A DNA stretch of 64,000 bases from Sporosarcina jeotgali (lineage in GTDB: Bacteria; Bacillota; Bacilli; Bacillales_A; Planococcaceae), in NCBI RefSeq assembly GCF_033304595.1, contig NZ_CP116341.1, forward strand, positions 2,335,001 through 2,399,000. Reading direction: 5' to 3'. This document shows, piece after piece, positions 18,737 to 27,914 of this stretch; within the stretch, counting starts at the first letter, position 1; the number at the start of each line of letters is the position of its first letter. Both the position numbers and the translations under genes were made by a program. The notes under the pieces were generated by a model. It did not search any database, was not told where the DNA came from, and worked only from the letters and a program-made list of their open reading frames with translations.

Positions 18737-19636
18737 ATGAATATCTTAATTACTGGCGGGACTGGATTCATCGGTTCCAAACTCATTGAATTACTTAAAA
18801 CTGACGGACATTCCATTACAGTACTATCAAGAAGTGAGTCGAAAATAGAAAATGGTGTTCATTTTGTGCAATGGATGCATAACGATAAAAAACCTGAGCA
18901 AGACCTGACTCCGCCAGATGCTGTCGTAAATTTAGCTGGAGTTTCCATCAATGAGGGGAACTGGTCGGAAGAACATCAAAAAAAGATTTATGACAGCCGA
19001 ATGGAAGCAACAGATGAATTGCTGAGAATACTCAGTACGCTGCGTCAGAAACCAGACGTATTCGTAAACGCCAGCGCTGTCGGAATCTATCCGACTTCAG
19101 AAACTCACGTGTACACAGAAAGCTCACCTGAAATTGCTCATGATTTCCTTGGAAAGACAGTTCATGATTGGGAGCGGAAAGCATCCAAGATGAAAGAATA
19201 TGGGACCCGGGTTGTTTACACCCGATTTGGTACGGTATTCGGGAAAGGCGGCGGTGCTTTGCCTCTTATTGCACTTCCGTACAAGTTATTTGCTGGCGGT
19301 CCAATAGGTTCCGGACAACAATGGATATCATGGGTTCACGTTGAAGATGTCGCACGTGCAATTTACTTTGCAATCACGACACCTTCTATAGAAGGTCCTG
19401 TTAATGTAACCGCCCCTGCGCCTGTAAGGATGTCTGATTTAGGAAAAGCAATCGGGTCCGTCATGCATCGTCCCCACTGGCTGCCCGTTCCGAGTATTGC
19501 CATGAAGCTCGCATTAGGCAAGAAGAGTAAATTGGTTCTAGAAGGACAGCATGTTTTACCTGAAAAACTTAACGAAAGCGAATTTAATTTTAAGCATCCC
19601 GCAATTCGTCCTGCACTTGCAACTATTCTGGAATAG
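18737..19636 (+). CDS. yfhF: TIGR01777 family epimerase-like SDR protein (YfhF)
   Basis: A 300-residue extended short-chain dehydrogenase-like protein. The NAD(P)-binding motif GGTGFIGSKL begins at residue 7 and the family-typical segments SRMEATDELL and RFGTVFGKGGGAL follow. The catalytic YxxxK is not obvious, which is common in this subfamily; the reaction is unknown. ATG 18737 follows AAAGGAG. Divergent from recX, matching the yfhF-recX linkage of B. subtilis. Confidence 0.9.
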   Translation: MNILITGGTGFIGSKLIELLKTDGHSITVLSRSESKIENGVHFVQWMHNDKKPEQDLTPPDAVVNLAGVSINEGNWSEEHQKKIYDSRMEATDELLRILSTLRQKPDVFVNASAVGIYPTSETHVYTESSPEIAHDFLGKTVHDWERKASKMKEYGTRVVYTRFGTVFGKGGGALPLIALPYKLFAGGPIGSGQQWISWVHVEDVARAIYFAITTPSIEGPVNVTAPAPVRMSDLGKAIGSVMHRPHWLPVPSIAMKLALGKKSKLVLEGQHVLPEKLNESEFNFKHPAIRPALATILE

Positions 19637-19692
19637 GCGATGTATAGAACGACTGCAACAGCACACGCTATGTAAAAAGGAGTGTGCTCGAT

Positions 19693-20499
19693 ATGATGGA
19701 ACACCATGGCCCTGGTATATTAATGGCGGCATTCGTGATAGTCGTAGGACTCGCTTTCAATCCATTTGCCGCTCATGCTGACGAATTTCATTGGGGTTTT
19801 AAGAAAGCGATGAACGGAGAACCTCCAAATGCTGGATCCGCTCTTGAATCGATGTTAAATGAGTACGGTGCAATTTATAAAGGCAAGCCCGATGAAAAGA
19901 TTGTCTACTTAACCTTTGATAATGGGTATGAGAATGGTGAAACGGAAAGTATATTGGACACGCTGAAGAAAGAGGATGCTCCCGCCACCTTCTTCCTCAC
20001 AGGGCATTACTTGAAAAGTGCTGAACCACTTGTAAAACGGATGGTCAAAGATGGACATGGAATCGGAAATCATTCTTTTGATCACCCCAATATGGCAAAA
20101 CTAAGCCCTCACCAGATGGAAGAAGAGTGGAAAAAATTCGATACTCTTCTTGAAGAGATTACGGGTATCGATCGTACTGTGTATGCGAGACCGCCAGAAG
20201 GTATCTTTAATGAGGAATTACTCGCTGTTGGGAATTCGCTGGGATATCGACATATTTTCTGGTCAATCGCTTTTATCGACTGGTATGCGGATAAGCCGAA
20301 AGGAAAAGAATTCGCTTATAACGAGCTTATGAATCAGTTGCACCCTGGCGCGGTCATTCTAATGCACACCGTTTCTTCTGATAACTCGGGAGCACTCCCG
20401 GATTTCATCAGAGATGCCAAGAAAAAAGGGTACACGTTTGGTTCACTGGACGAACTTGTGATGGAATATGAGGATATCCAATTAGGAAGCCTGCAGTAA
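19693..20499 (+). CDS. pdaA: Polysaccharide deacetylase PdaA (spore cortex muramic delta-lactam synthesis)
   Basis: A 268-residue secreted deacetylase of carbohydrate esterase family 4. A signal peptide with likely cleavage after AHA near residue 30 is followed by the NodB domain: TFDNGYENG holds the catalytic aspartate (the Asn is typical of PdaA rather than the usual Asp-Asp), HSFDHP provides zinc histidines, then ARPPEG and PGAVILMHT. PdaA deacetylates N-acetylmuramic acid after stem-peptide removal, a step in cortex delta-lactam formation needed for germination. ATG 19693 is about 10 nt after AAGGAG; the GTG at 19684 is too close. Confidence 0.92.
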   Translation: MMEHHGPGILMAAFVIVVGLAFNPFAAHADEFHWGFKKAMNGEPPNAGSALESMLNEYGAIYKGKPDEKIVYLTFDNGYENGETESILDTLKKEDAPATFFLTGHYLKSAEPLVKRMVKDGHGIGNHSFDHPNMAKLSPHQMEEEWKKFDTLLEEITGIDRTVYARPPEGIFNEELLAVGNSLGYRHIFWSIAFIDWYADKPKGKEFAYNELMNQLHPGAVILMHTVSSDNSGALPDFIRDAKKKGYTFGSLDELVMEYEDIQLGSLQ

Positions 20500-20507
20500 A
20501 ATGATTT

Positions 20508-20552
20508 CAAAAAACAGAGACCCGATCTCCAATTTCGGCGTCTCTGTTTTTC
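20508..20552. terminator. Bidirectional terminator
   Basis: Stem ACAGAGAC / GTCTCTGT extended by CCGA/TCGG, flanked by A- and T-runs, between convergent pdaA and the MFS gene. Confidence 0.88.
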
Positions 20553-20558
20553 TTTTCG

Positions 20559-21734
20559 TTATGTGAGTTCCCGCTTTACCGTTCTCTTTCCCATCAACGT
20601 TAGCAAAAATAAAGTTCCGAGGAAGGCACCAAACAAGTATAAGTAATTTTGCTGGGATACTTCCAGCACGTATCCACCAAGTATGGGACCCGTCAAGCTG
20701 CCAAAGCTGAAGAATATGCCGCAAAGTAAATTTCCTGTTGGCAGTAAATGCTTTGGGGTAAGATCTGACATATACGCAACACCCAGGGAAAAGAGAGATC
20801 CTGAAAATATGCCCCCGATGAAAAACATGACCATAATTCCGAATGCATAAGCACTGAACAGCGCTGCACCTGTAAACGCAAGTGTCCCACCGCCTAACGC
20901 GATCAGTAAAACCGGACGGCGGCCAATTCGGTCAGATATAATTCCAAGAGGCACTTGAGATAGAATGCCCCCAAAAGCAAAGGCAGGAATGATAATGGCT
21001 ACCATACCTAAAGTAATTCCATTTCGAAGTGCAAATACAGGAAACATTGCATTCAATGAAGACTCCAGAAAGCCATAACCAAATGGTCCAAGGAATGCAA
21101 TCCAAGCAACAATCACTGTCGCTTTTACACGGTTTCCAAAATGACCGGCAGTTGCCGTTCCTGCCATTACTTCCGGCAAGTCATTTCTTAACGTAAATAC
21201 GAGTCCCCATGCACACATTGTGAGTAATGCGGAGACGATGAAAGGCAGCCCTTCATTTATTGAAACGAGCGGTACAAACATCGGACCAATTGCAAATCCC
21301 ACTCCTACAGATAGCCCATAGATGGAAATACTTCTTCCTAAACGGTCAGGTGAAACAGTGCTCGTTATCCAAGTTTGTGTGGCAAAATGGAGAGCATGAT
21401 CTCCGATTCCTATAAATAAACGGAGAACGAACCAAAACACGACACTTTTCCATAAAGGAAACGATAGAAGCGAAATCATAACGATTAAACCACCCGCAAT
21501 AATGACTGGTTTATAACCGAACTTTCGCAACGGTGCCTCCATGAATGGAGAAACTAACAATGTTCCTATGTATAATCCAGTGGCATTCAATCCATTTAAC
21601 GTGCCTGAAATGCCATCTTGCTCAAAAATAGCTGAAATTAGCGGGAGCAGCATCCCTTGAGAAAAACCAGAAATTGAAACGATCACGACTAGCACCCAAA
21701 ACCGGTGCTGTTGCGAGTCTTTTATGATAGCCAT
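20559..21734 (-). CDS. MFS transporter (YfkF-like)
   Basis: A 391-residue integral membrane protein with twelve predicted segments. The loop motif RKFGYKP after the second segment and ISDRIGRRP after the eighth are the two major-facilitator signature loops. Its overall layout resembles drug-efflux and B. subtilis YfkF-like proteins, but no substrate can be assigned. The ATG at 21734 follows AAGGGGTG. It is divergent from an osmC-like gene across a short promoter region with a TATAAT. Confidence 0.85.
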   Translation of the reverse strand: MAIIKDSQQHRFWVLVVIVSISGFSQGMLLPLISAIFEQDGISGTLNGLNATGLYIGTLLVSPFMEAPLRKFGYKPVIIAGGLIVMISLLSFPLWKSVVFWFVLRLFIGIGDHALHFATQTWITSTVSPDRLGRSISIYGLSVGVGFAIGPMFVPLVSINEGLPFIVSALLTMCAWGLVFTLRNDLPEVMAGTATAGHFGNRVKATVIVAWIAFLGPFGYGFLESSLNAMFPVFALRNGITLGMVAIIIPAFAFGGILSQVPLGIISDRIGRRPVLLIALGGGTLAFTGAALFSAYAFGIMVMFFIGGIFSGSLFSLGVAYMSDLTPKHLLPTGNLLCGIFFSFGSLTGPILGGYVLEVSQQNYLYLFGAFLGTLFLLTLMGKRTVKRELT

Positions 21735-21798
21735 TCGTCAAACACCCCTTATTCAACAAAAACCTATATAATGATAGCATACAAAGGAGGGAATTTTA

Positions 21799-22185
21799 AT
21801 GAAATTCGAAATGACAGAATACGGCTTTGAAACTGAAACAGAATTTGGTAAGCTCGAAATCTCTTCTAATGAAGAAAAAGGATTCCGTCCTTACCAGTTA
21901 ATGGTTTCTTCTATTGCTGCGTGTACGGGCGGAGTCATGCGGAAGATATTAGAAAAAAAAAGAATGCCTGCTCAATCCATTAACATCGAAGTGAAGGAAG
22001 TAGTCCGATCACAAGATGATGCCAGCCGTCTTGAAAAAATTCACTTCCACATTACGGTCCAAGCAGATGGTCTTACGGATGAAAAGATGCCTAAAATTCT
22101 TGAGTTAACAGATAAAAACTGTTCGATGTACCAATCTGTTGCCGATTGCATCGATATTAAAAAGACATACGAACTTGTGAACTGA
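21799..22185 (+). CDS. OsmC/Ohr family protein
   Basis: A 128-residue OsmC-fold protein. Two cysteines are placed as in the peroxidase family, in SSIAACTGG near residue 42 and KNCSMYQSV near residue 110, so thiol-dependent reduction of organic peroxides is plausible. It is shorter than classical Ohr and resembles the YhfA-like branch, where activity is less certain. ATG 21799 follows AAAGGAGGG. It stands alone, divergent from the MFS gene. Confidence 0.88.
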   Translation: MKFEMTEYGFETETEFGKLEISSNEEKGFRPYQLMVSSIAACTGGVMRKILEKKRMPAQSINIEVKEVVRSQDDASRLEKIHFHITVQADGLTDEKMPKILELTDKNCSMYQSVADCIDIKKTYELVN

Positions 22186-22202
22186 TTTTTTGCGCATTAA
22201 AA

Positions 22203-22240
22203 GACCCGGCCTCTTGTTTTTCACTAAGGGCCGGGCTTTA
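22203..22240 (+). terminator. Terminator after the osmC-like gene
   Basis: Strong stem CCCGGCC / GGGCCGGG with a moderate T-rich tail. The following 240 bp up to 22482 hold no supported gene. Confidence 0.7.
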
Positions 22241-22482
22241 TGTTGTAATTAAATTGTTCATAAATTTACTGCGAATTCGCCAATAGAATTTCCCTTTCCA
22301 GACGTCTTCGAATCGCCTCCTTCTCAATGGTTAAATTTTTGCATCTGCCCTCCTTTTTGTGATTAGAAGTATCATAACACATTAACTTTTAATTGTGAAT
22401 AGTTAAAACAAAATTTATTTTCAGCTAATTGAACTGATCGCCCACTTCCGTTAAAATAAGTGTATAGAAAGAGGTGACCACT

Positions 22483-22647
22483 ATGCAAAACTCACCATCT
22501 AATCAAGTTGATGATTTAAAAGTCCGGCTTAATCAGTTTTTGGAAACGCTTGATACGATTGAACCTGAAACCGCAGATATTGAAGAGATCGATCGTCTCA
22601 TTAGCCTCGTTGACGATTTAGAAGTACGAATGGGCAAGATGAAATAA
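22483..22647 (+). CDS. SE1561 family small protein
   Basis: A 54-residue acidic, helical protein. The DTIEPETADIEEIDRLISL segment resembles the conserved core of the SE1561 family of small Firmicute proteins, whose function is unknown. ATG 22483 follows AGAGGTG by 7 nt and the gene is followed by its own terminator, so it is probably real. No signal peptide, membrane segment or cysteine is present; a short coiled coil is likely. Confidence 0.75.
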   Translation: MQNSPSNQVDDLKVRLNQFLETLDTIEPETADIEEIDRLISLVDDLEVRMGKMK

Positions 22648-22674
22648 CAATTTTAAATTTAATAATGCATTGAA

Positions 22675-22710
22675 CAGCAGGGGTTTTTCACAGCCCTTGC
22701 TTTTTTTGTA
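22675..22710 (+). terminator. Terminator after the SE1561-like gene
   Basis: Stem GCAGGGG / CCCTTGC followed by TTTTTTT. Confidence 0.8.
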
Positions 22711-22746
22711 TATAAAAAATTCAGGTTCCCGCACAAAAAACATAGT

Positions 22747-22796
22747 GTGACACTTTTTTCTCAACTATGGTATACTACTATTAATAGTCATTATAA
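22747..22796 (+). promoter_or_regulatory. Promoter and PerR-like box of the P1B-4 ATPase gene
   Basis: A -35 GTGACA (22747-22752) and -10 TATACT (22771-22776) are 18 bp apart. At 22782-22796, TAATAGTCATTATAA matches the 14 fixed positions of the PerR consensus at 12. It covers the expected start point, the same geometry as at perR itself. Confidence 0.7.
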
Positions 22797-22867
22797 AGTA
22801 GTAACTGATATTATTTAAGTCGGATTCCCCTTACGAAATGCGACTTTGTGATTTTTATAAGGTAAAT

Positions 22868-22886
22868 GAAAGTGAAATTCATTCTC
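22868..22886 (+). promoter_or_regulatory. Fur-box-like sequence in the ATPase leader
   Basis: GAAAGTGAAATTCATTCTC matches the classical 19-bp Fur consensus GATAATGATAATCATTATC at 14 of 19 positions. It lies between the presumed transcription start and the ribosome site. The B. subtilis homologue pfeT answers to both PerR and Fur. Confidence 0.5.
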
Positions 22887-22902
22887 AATTAGGAGTGGTG
22901 TT

Positions 22903-24807
22903 ATGACAACCCATGTAAATACCGAGCCACCGAAATCGATCACCTGGAAAGAACATATTGAGCTGGTTTTAGCTATTCTATCAGGGGTACTCATTATAGC
23001 GGCTTGGTTAAGCGGAAAAAACGGAGCAGAACTTTTTTCCATAGCTCTTTATGTAACTGCTTTTTTGATCGGCGGTTATGCGAAAGCCAAAGAAGGAATT
23101 GAAGAAACGATCAAAAATAAGGAACTTAATGTTGAAATGTTAATGGTCCTGGCAGCAGTTGGTTCAGCGATCATTGGATATTGGGCCGAAGGTGCGGTTC
23201 TGATTTTCATCTTTGCGTTAAGCGGAGCGCTGGAAACTTACACGTTGAACAAAAGTCACAAGGAAATTTCTTCACTTATGGAATTACAGCCTGAAGAAGC
23301 TTGGCTTATACAAGATGATGGCACAGAAATAAGTGTTTCAACAGATTCCCTTGCGGTTGGCGCTAGACTGCTGGTCAAGGCTGGTGAGAGAATCCCTGCA
23401 GATGGCATCATTTTAACAGGCAGTACTTCTATTGATATGTCAGCGATTAATGGTGAATCCGTTCCAGCTGATAAGCGTTCCGGTGATGAATTATTTGCAG
23501 GAACAGTAAATATTAGCGGCGTAATTGAAATGGAAATGACTAAACCAAGCAGTGAATCCTTATTCCAAAAAATTATTACAATGGTACAGAATGCACAAAG
23601 TGAAAAATCTCCTTCTCAGCAGTTCATCGAACGGTTTGAAGGAAGTTATGTCAAAGTTGTGCTTCTCACAGTTGCTCTTATGCTGTTCTTACCGCATTTC
23701 TTGTTCGGATGGGATTGGACTACGACGTTCTATCGAGCGATTGTTCTTCTCGTGGTTGCCTCCCCATGTGCGCTAGTCGCTTCAATCATGCCTGCAACGC
23801 TTGCAGCTGTTTCTAACGGTGCAAAACGAGGTGTCTTATTTAAAGGCGGAATTCACCTCGAACATTTAAGCTCATTACGTGCAATTGTATTCGATAAAAC
23901 AGGGACGCTTACGACTGGCAAGCCCGTTGTTACGGACTTCATCGTCCGTGAAGGTACTTCCGCTGAGGATGCGTTGTCACTCTTAGCTGGCATAGAATCC
24001 CGCTCGAATCACCCGCTCGCAACAGCTGTTACGGCTTACGCACTCACTAAAGAAGTACCAATGCGACGCAACTTTGACATTGAAGAAGTTCCTGGTAACG
24101 GCTTGCGTGCATTTCCTCCCGAAGGAGAAGTACTCGTTGGAAGCCCCCGTTTTGTTGGGATCGACAAAGCGAAAGCATTTCATAATGGAGATGCATTTGC
24201 ACTTGCAGATGAGGGTAAAACTGTACTATTTATAAAAGATAAGGAAGGCATTCTAGCAGCTGCTGCACTGCAAGACGTGCTCCGGCCGGAAGCAATTGAA
24301 GCAATTCGTGAACTCAAGAAAGCTGGTTTGAAAACGATTATGCTGACGGGAGATAACGAAAAAACCGCAAAAGCCATTGCTTCACAAGCTGGGATTGACT
24401 CTTATACAGCAGACTGTCTTCCCGATATGAAAGTTAAAAAAGTCAAAGAATTAATGAATGAATACGGTGCAGTCGGAATGGTTGGGGATGGGATTAACGA
24501 CGCTCCAGCACTGGCTACTGCAACTAGCGGAATTTCAATGGGAGAAGGCACTGACGTGGCATTGGAAACAGCAGACGTCGTTCTGATGAAAAATGATTTA
24601 ACGAAACTGCCATACACGATAAAGCTTTCAAGGAAGATGCAGCGGATTGTCAAACAGAATGTATTCTTTTCTATTCTCGTCATCGTCATGCTAATCATTT
24701 CCAACTTTATGCAAGTTGTCGATCTGCCGCTTGGAGTAATTGGGCATGAAGGTAGTACGATTCTTGTCATTCTAAATGGTTTGCGAATGCTAAATACAAC
24801 AAAGTAA
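22903..24807 (+). CDS. pfeT: P1B-4-type heavy-metal P-type ATPase (PfeT/ZosA/FrvA-like Fe(II) exporter)
   Basis: A 634-residue metal-translocating ATPase without an N-terminal metal-binding domain. The membrane motif is SPC (ASPCALVAS, about residue 287) rather than CPC, and the last segment has HEGSTILVILNG; the SPC plus HEG(G/S)T pair defines P1B-4 ATPases, which export Fe(II) or Co(II). The phosphorylated aspartate is in DKTGTLT near residue 330, the actuator TGES equivalent is INGESVP, and MVGDGINDAPAL is the hinge. ATG 22903 follows TAGGAGTGG. PerR-like and Fur-like sites upstream agree with an iron-efflux role. Zinc uptake, once proposed for ZosA, is the alternative. Confidence 0.9.
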   Translation: MTTHVNTEPPKSITWKEHIELVLAILSGVLIIAAWLSGKNGAELFSIALYVTAFLIGGYAKAKEGIEETIKNKELNVEMLMVLAAVGSAIIGYWAEGAVLIFIFALSGALETYTLNKSHKEISSLMELQPEEAWLIQDDGTEISVSTDSLAVGARLLVKAGERIPADGIILTGSTSIDMSAINGESVPADKRSGDELFAGTVNISGVIEMEMTKPSSESLFQKIITMVQNAQSEKSPSQQFIERFEGSYVKVVLLTVALMLFLPHFLFGWDWTTTFYRAIVLLVVASPCALVASIMPATLAAVSNGAKRGVLFKGGIHLEHLSSLRAIVFDKTGTLTTGKPVVTDFIVREGTSAEDALSLLAGIESRSNHPLATAVTAYALTKEVPMRRNFDIEEVPGNGLRAFPPEGEVLVGSPRFVGIDKAKAFHNGDAFALADEGKTVLFIKDKEGILAAAALQDVLRPEAIEAIRELKKAGLKTIMLTGDNEKTAKAIASQAGIDSYTADCLPDMKVKKVKELMNEYGAVGMVGDGINDAPALATATSGISMGEGTDVALETADVVLMKNDLTKLPYTIKLSRKMQRIVKQNVFFSILVIVMLIISNFMQVVDLPLGVIGHEGSTILVILNGLRMLNTTK

Positions 24808-24847
24808 AAAGCAATGCAGCGGTTTTACACCGCGGCATTGCTTTTTA
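24805..24847. terminator. Bidirectional terminator
   Basis: Stem GCAATGCAGCGG / CCGCGGCATTGC with A- and T-runs, between the convergent ATPase and yihY-like genes; it covers the yihY-like stop. Confidence 0.88.
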
Positions 24848-25856
24848 TTTCTTTTAGTCGTTCTGTCCGTTCTTTTGAAACTGCATTTATTTGTCCGCCA
24901 ATCATAAGAATAATTGCGGAGAAATAGAGCCAGAGCATTAATATGATAATGGTACCGATACTGCCATACGTATTTGCATAGCTTCCAAAATTGGACACAT
25001 AAAATGAGAATCCGAGAGTCGTAATAATCCAGCCGATTGTTGCAAACAAAGCTCCCGGGAGTACTGTTTTAAATGGAAGCTTCACATCAGGCACTAACCA
25101 ATAGATAAGTGTGAAGACAACAGCGATCAGTACCGGCGGCAGTATGAATCTCAACTGATTCCATAATGTATTAAACCCACCTTCAAATCCTAAGTACGAA
25201 AAGATCACTGAGCCGATCTGTTCTCCAAAGACAGGTAAAGCGAGTGCCACTACGACTACAAGTACAAGCATAATTGTAAAGACAATCGACATTCCGCGCT
25301 GAACCACGAATGACCGTGAGTCCTCTTTGAAATAAGAGCGGTTCAGAGCTTTCGTAAGTGCATTCATCCCTTTGGATGCCGACCAAAGTGTCGCCAAAAT
25401 ACCAATAGACAGCAGTCCTCCGTTTTTGTTAGCCAGCACTTGCTCAAGAATATCGCTAATCATCGTTGCTACCTCTGGCGGTGCATAGTCCCTTATGAAA
25501 AGCATGACTTCTGACTGGTCCAGATTTAAATACGGCAGCAGTGTGAAAAGAAAAATAAGCATAGGAAACATTGAAAATAAGAAGAAGTAAGAGAGCTCGG
25601 CACCAAGTCCGGATACATCAACGGTTTTAATACGCAAGATTAACTCTTTCATGAACCCGTCTTTTGTCGTGACATCAAAAGTATGTAGTTCGCCTTCTTG
25701 GATATCGGAGACAAAACCGCCTATTTTCGAATCAGAAAATTTATGCCCCTCATCGTTAGAACGATGAGATACTTCGTTTATGTATGGTTTGTCCTGATGG
25801 GCCTTTTTAAGTGAAGGCGACCCATCGGACAACTTGTTGTTTTTATCTTCTTTCAA
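24825..25856 (-). CDS. YihY/BrkB family inner membrane protein
   Basis: A 343-residue protein: a hydrophilic N-terminal extension of about 75 residues, then six membrane segments of the YihY (formerly ribonuclease BN) family with GAELSYFFLFSMFPMLIFL near residue 85 and YANTYGSIGTIIILMLWLY near residue 285. Nuclease activity once claimed for the family is not accepted; function is unknown. The start is TTG 25856, 8 nt after AAGGAG. It follows a ytxH-like gene with a gap of about 27 bp, so the two are probably cotranscribed. Confidence 0.88.
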   Translation of the reverse strand: MKEDKNNKLSDGSPSLKKAHQDKPYINEVSHRSNDEGHKFSDSKIGGFVSDIQEGELHTFDVTTKDGFMKELILRIKTVDVSGLGAELSYFFLFSMFPMLIFLFTLLPYLNLDQSEVMLFIRDYAPPEVATMISDILEQVLANKNGGLLSIGILATLWSASKGMNALTKALNRSYFKEDSRSFVVQRGMSIVFTIMLVLVVVVALALPVFGEQIGSVIFSYLGFEGGFNTLWNQLRFILPPVLIAVVFTLIYWLVPDVKLPFKTVLPGALFATIGWIITTLGFSFYVSNFGSYANTYGSIGTIIILMLWLYFSAIILMIGGQINAVSKERTERLKEIKSNAAV

Positions 25857-25883
25857 AGCGGTTCACTCCTTTCGCTTCGGAAT

Positions 25884-26249
25884 TTAAGAGGTTGCTGCTG
25901 GTGAATCCTTCATAATTGTTTCGTATTCTTCTTTTGAATCGACAAATGTTTCCTTCGTATCTGTAACCAATTCTTTCACTTGAGGTGTCAATGCTTTAAG
26001 TTCTTCCACTTGTTCCTTAATATACGAAACATCTCCAGATAATTGTTCATAAGCCGCTTGGAATTTGTCTTTCTGATCTGCCAATTTCTGCTTCAAGGTA
26101 TCAGGATTTTTAGCATAATACGAAATTTCATTTGCCGCTTTTTTCGAAGTGCCCATTACAGAATTACGTGTCGCACGATCGAGCAAAGCAGCTGCCCCGC
26201 CAAGTAATGCGCCTAATAAGATGAATTTGCCAAGTTTACTATTTCCCAT
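25884..26249 (-). CDS. YtxH domain-containing protein
   Basis: A 121-residue protein with one N-terminal membrane segment (LGKFILLGALLGGAAALL) and a long helical, probably coiled-coil tail. The glycine-rich N-terminal segment followed by an amphipathic helix is the YtxH pattern, linked to general stress and cell-envelope roles in Bacillus. ATG 26249 follows TTGGAGGT. It precedes the yihY-like gene. Confidence 0.82.
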   Translation of the reverse strand: MGNSKLGKFILLGALLGGAAALLDRATRNSVMGTSKKAANEISYYAKNPDTLKQKLADQKDKFQAAYEQLSGDVSYIKEQVEELKALTPQVKELVTDTKETFVDSKEEYETIMKDSPAATS

Positions 26250-26389
26250 AAGAATTACCTCCAAATAGATTACTTAATTGCTTACCGTATTATACCCCAG
26301 TCAGTAAAAAACAAACAAATCCGCTCAAGCTTTTAAAAAAGTACTTGACGTATGCACTGAAGTTTCGCAATATTAGTACTTAATAACAA

Positions 26390-26408
26390 CAACTAATTAT
26401 ATTAGTTG
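26390..26408. promoter_or_regulatory. Perfect palindrome upstream of the AgcS symporter
   Basis: CAACTAATTATATTAGTTG is an 8-3-8 perfect inverted repeat located about 85 bp before the symporter start. A TTGACG (26345-26350) lies upstream. It looks like a regulator binding site; it has no T-run and is not a terminator. Confidence 0.5.
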
Positions 26409-26494
26409 GAATATTCGATTATTTATGGAGGTGTGTACTTCTTTCTTCGTATTTATAAACATATAGTTGGTCAAACAACAAGGGGGGAATTGGG

Positions 26495-27871
26495 ATGGAT
26501 CAAGCACAAGCATTTTTAGGAAAGTTAAGTGACATAATTTGGGGACCGCCACTGCTCATTTTACTTGTTGGAACGGGGATATTTTTAACGTTCCGGCTCA
26601 CATTCATTCAGTTTCGATTATTACCGTACTCATTGAAACAAGTGTTTTCTAGAAATCACGACAAAAAAGCAGACGGCGATATCACTCAATTCCAAGCGTT
26701 GATGACTGCCATGGCTGCGACGGTCGGTGTAGGTAACATCGTAGGTGTTGCCAGTGCTGTTGCAACTGGAGGACCCGGAGCAATCTTTTGGATGTGGATC
26801 GCGGGACTATTCGGAATGGCAACTAAATATGGAGAAGCAGTACTCGCAGTTAAATATCGCGTGAAAGATGCAAATGGTCAAATGGCCGGAGGACCGATGT
26901 ATTACTTAGAACATGGTCTTAAACAGAAATGGCTAGGTGTTTTATTTGCCATCTTCGGTGCATTTGCTGCATTTGGAATTGGTAACGGAACACAATCTAA
27001 AGCGGTTGCAGATGCGATGAATAATGCGTTTAACGTACCTTTCTGGGTAACTGGAATTGCACTCGTCATTTTCGGGGCACTTGTAATTTTAGGCGGCATC
27101 AAGTCAATCGGTAAAGTAACAGCATTCTTTGTTCCGATTATGGCACTTTTCTATTTCATTGCAGGAGCAATTATTATTATCTTAAATTTCGACTTGGTTC
27201 CAGCTGCATTCGGCTTGATTTTCAGCGATGCATTTTCTGGTCAAGCACTTGCCGGCGGAGCGATTGGTACAGTCATTCGTTTCGGAGTTGCTCGCGGACT
27301 CTTCTCAAACGAAGCTGGTCTCGGATCTGCTCCAATCGCTGCAGCAGCAGCAAAGACCGACATGCCTGGACGTCAGGCACTAATTTCAATGACACAAGTT
27401 TTGTTTGATACACTGATCATCTGTTCAATCACCGGCGTAACAATCGTTATGTCTGGGCAGTGGAAGAACGGTATCGATAAAGGAGCATTAACTGGTGCAG
27501 CATTCGGTGAGTTCCTTGGCGGAGCCGGACCCATGATTGTAACTATCGGACTTATCTTCTTTGCATCGTCTACGATTCTTGGATGGAGTTATTATGGTGA
27601 GAAGTGCTTCCAGTACTTGTTCCCGAATCCAAAAGCTGTTTTCGCTTATCGCATTGTCTTTGTCCTCTTCATCTTCGTAGGTGCTACAGCTACTCTAGAT
27701 GTTGTATGGACACTCGCAGATGTTCTAAACGGTCTGATGGCGATTCCAAACCTTATCGGCCTTCTCGGCTTGTCTGGTGTCATTGTAATGGAGTCTAAAC
27801 GTTTCCAAGCTAAAATCAAAGAAGAGAAAGAACAAAAAGAGAATATGCAGGTTGACAGTGACTTAAATTAA
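26495..27871 (+). CDS. Sodium:alanine (glycine) symporter family protein, AgcS type
   Basis: A 458-residue secondary transporter with about eleven membrane segments. GVGNIVGVASAVATGGPGAI near residue 80 and GLFSNEAGLGSAPIAAAAA near residue 275 are signature motifs of the alanine/glycine:cation symporter family (B. subtilis AlsT, GlnT). It imports an amino acid such as alanine, glycine or glutamine with sodium or protons. ATG 26495 follows AAGGGGGGAA. It has a 200-bp upstream region with a palindrome that suggests individual control. Confidence 0.93.
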   Translation: MDQAQAFLGKLSDIIWGPPLLILLVGTGIFLTFRLTFIQFRLLPYSLKQVFSRNHDKKADGDITQFQALMTAMAATVGVGNIVGVASAVATGGPGAIFWMWIAGLFGMATKYGEAVLAVKYRVKDANGQMAGGPMYYLEHGLKQKWLGVLFAIFGAFAAFGIGNGTQSKAVADAMNNAFNVPFWVTGIALVIFGALVILGGIKSIGKVTAFFVPIMALFYFIAGAIIIILNFDLVPAAFGLIFSDAFSGQALAGGAIGTVIRFGVARGLFSNEAGLGSAPIAAAAAKTDMPGRQALISMTQVLFDTLIICSITGVTIVMSGQWKNGIDKGALTGAAFGEFLGGAGPMIVTIGLIFFASSTILGWSYYGEKCFQYLFPNPKAVFAYRIVFVLFIFVGATATLDVVWTLADVLNGLMAIPNLIGLLGLSGVIVMESKRFQAKIKEEKEQKENMQVDSDLN

Positions 27872-27914
27872 TGGAATGATTAAGTCCATAGATAGCGAAA
27901 GGCGGAAAAAAACT

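Noticed and set aside
22241-22482. Possible tiny gene on the minus strand after AAAAGGAGGG (ATGCAAAAATTTAACC...), which would need a one-base frameshift to give a charged 25-residue peptide
   Set aside because: Without the shift it stops after six codons; no family supports the longer version. I see nothing else convincing in this gap.
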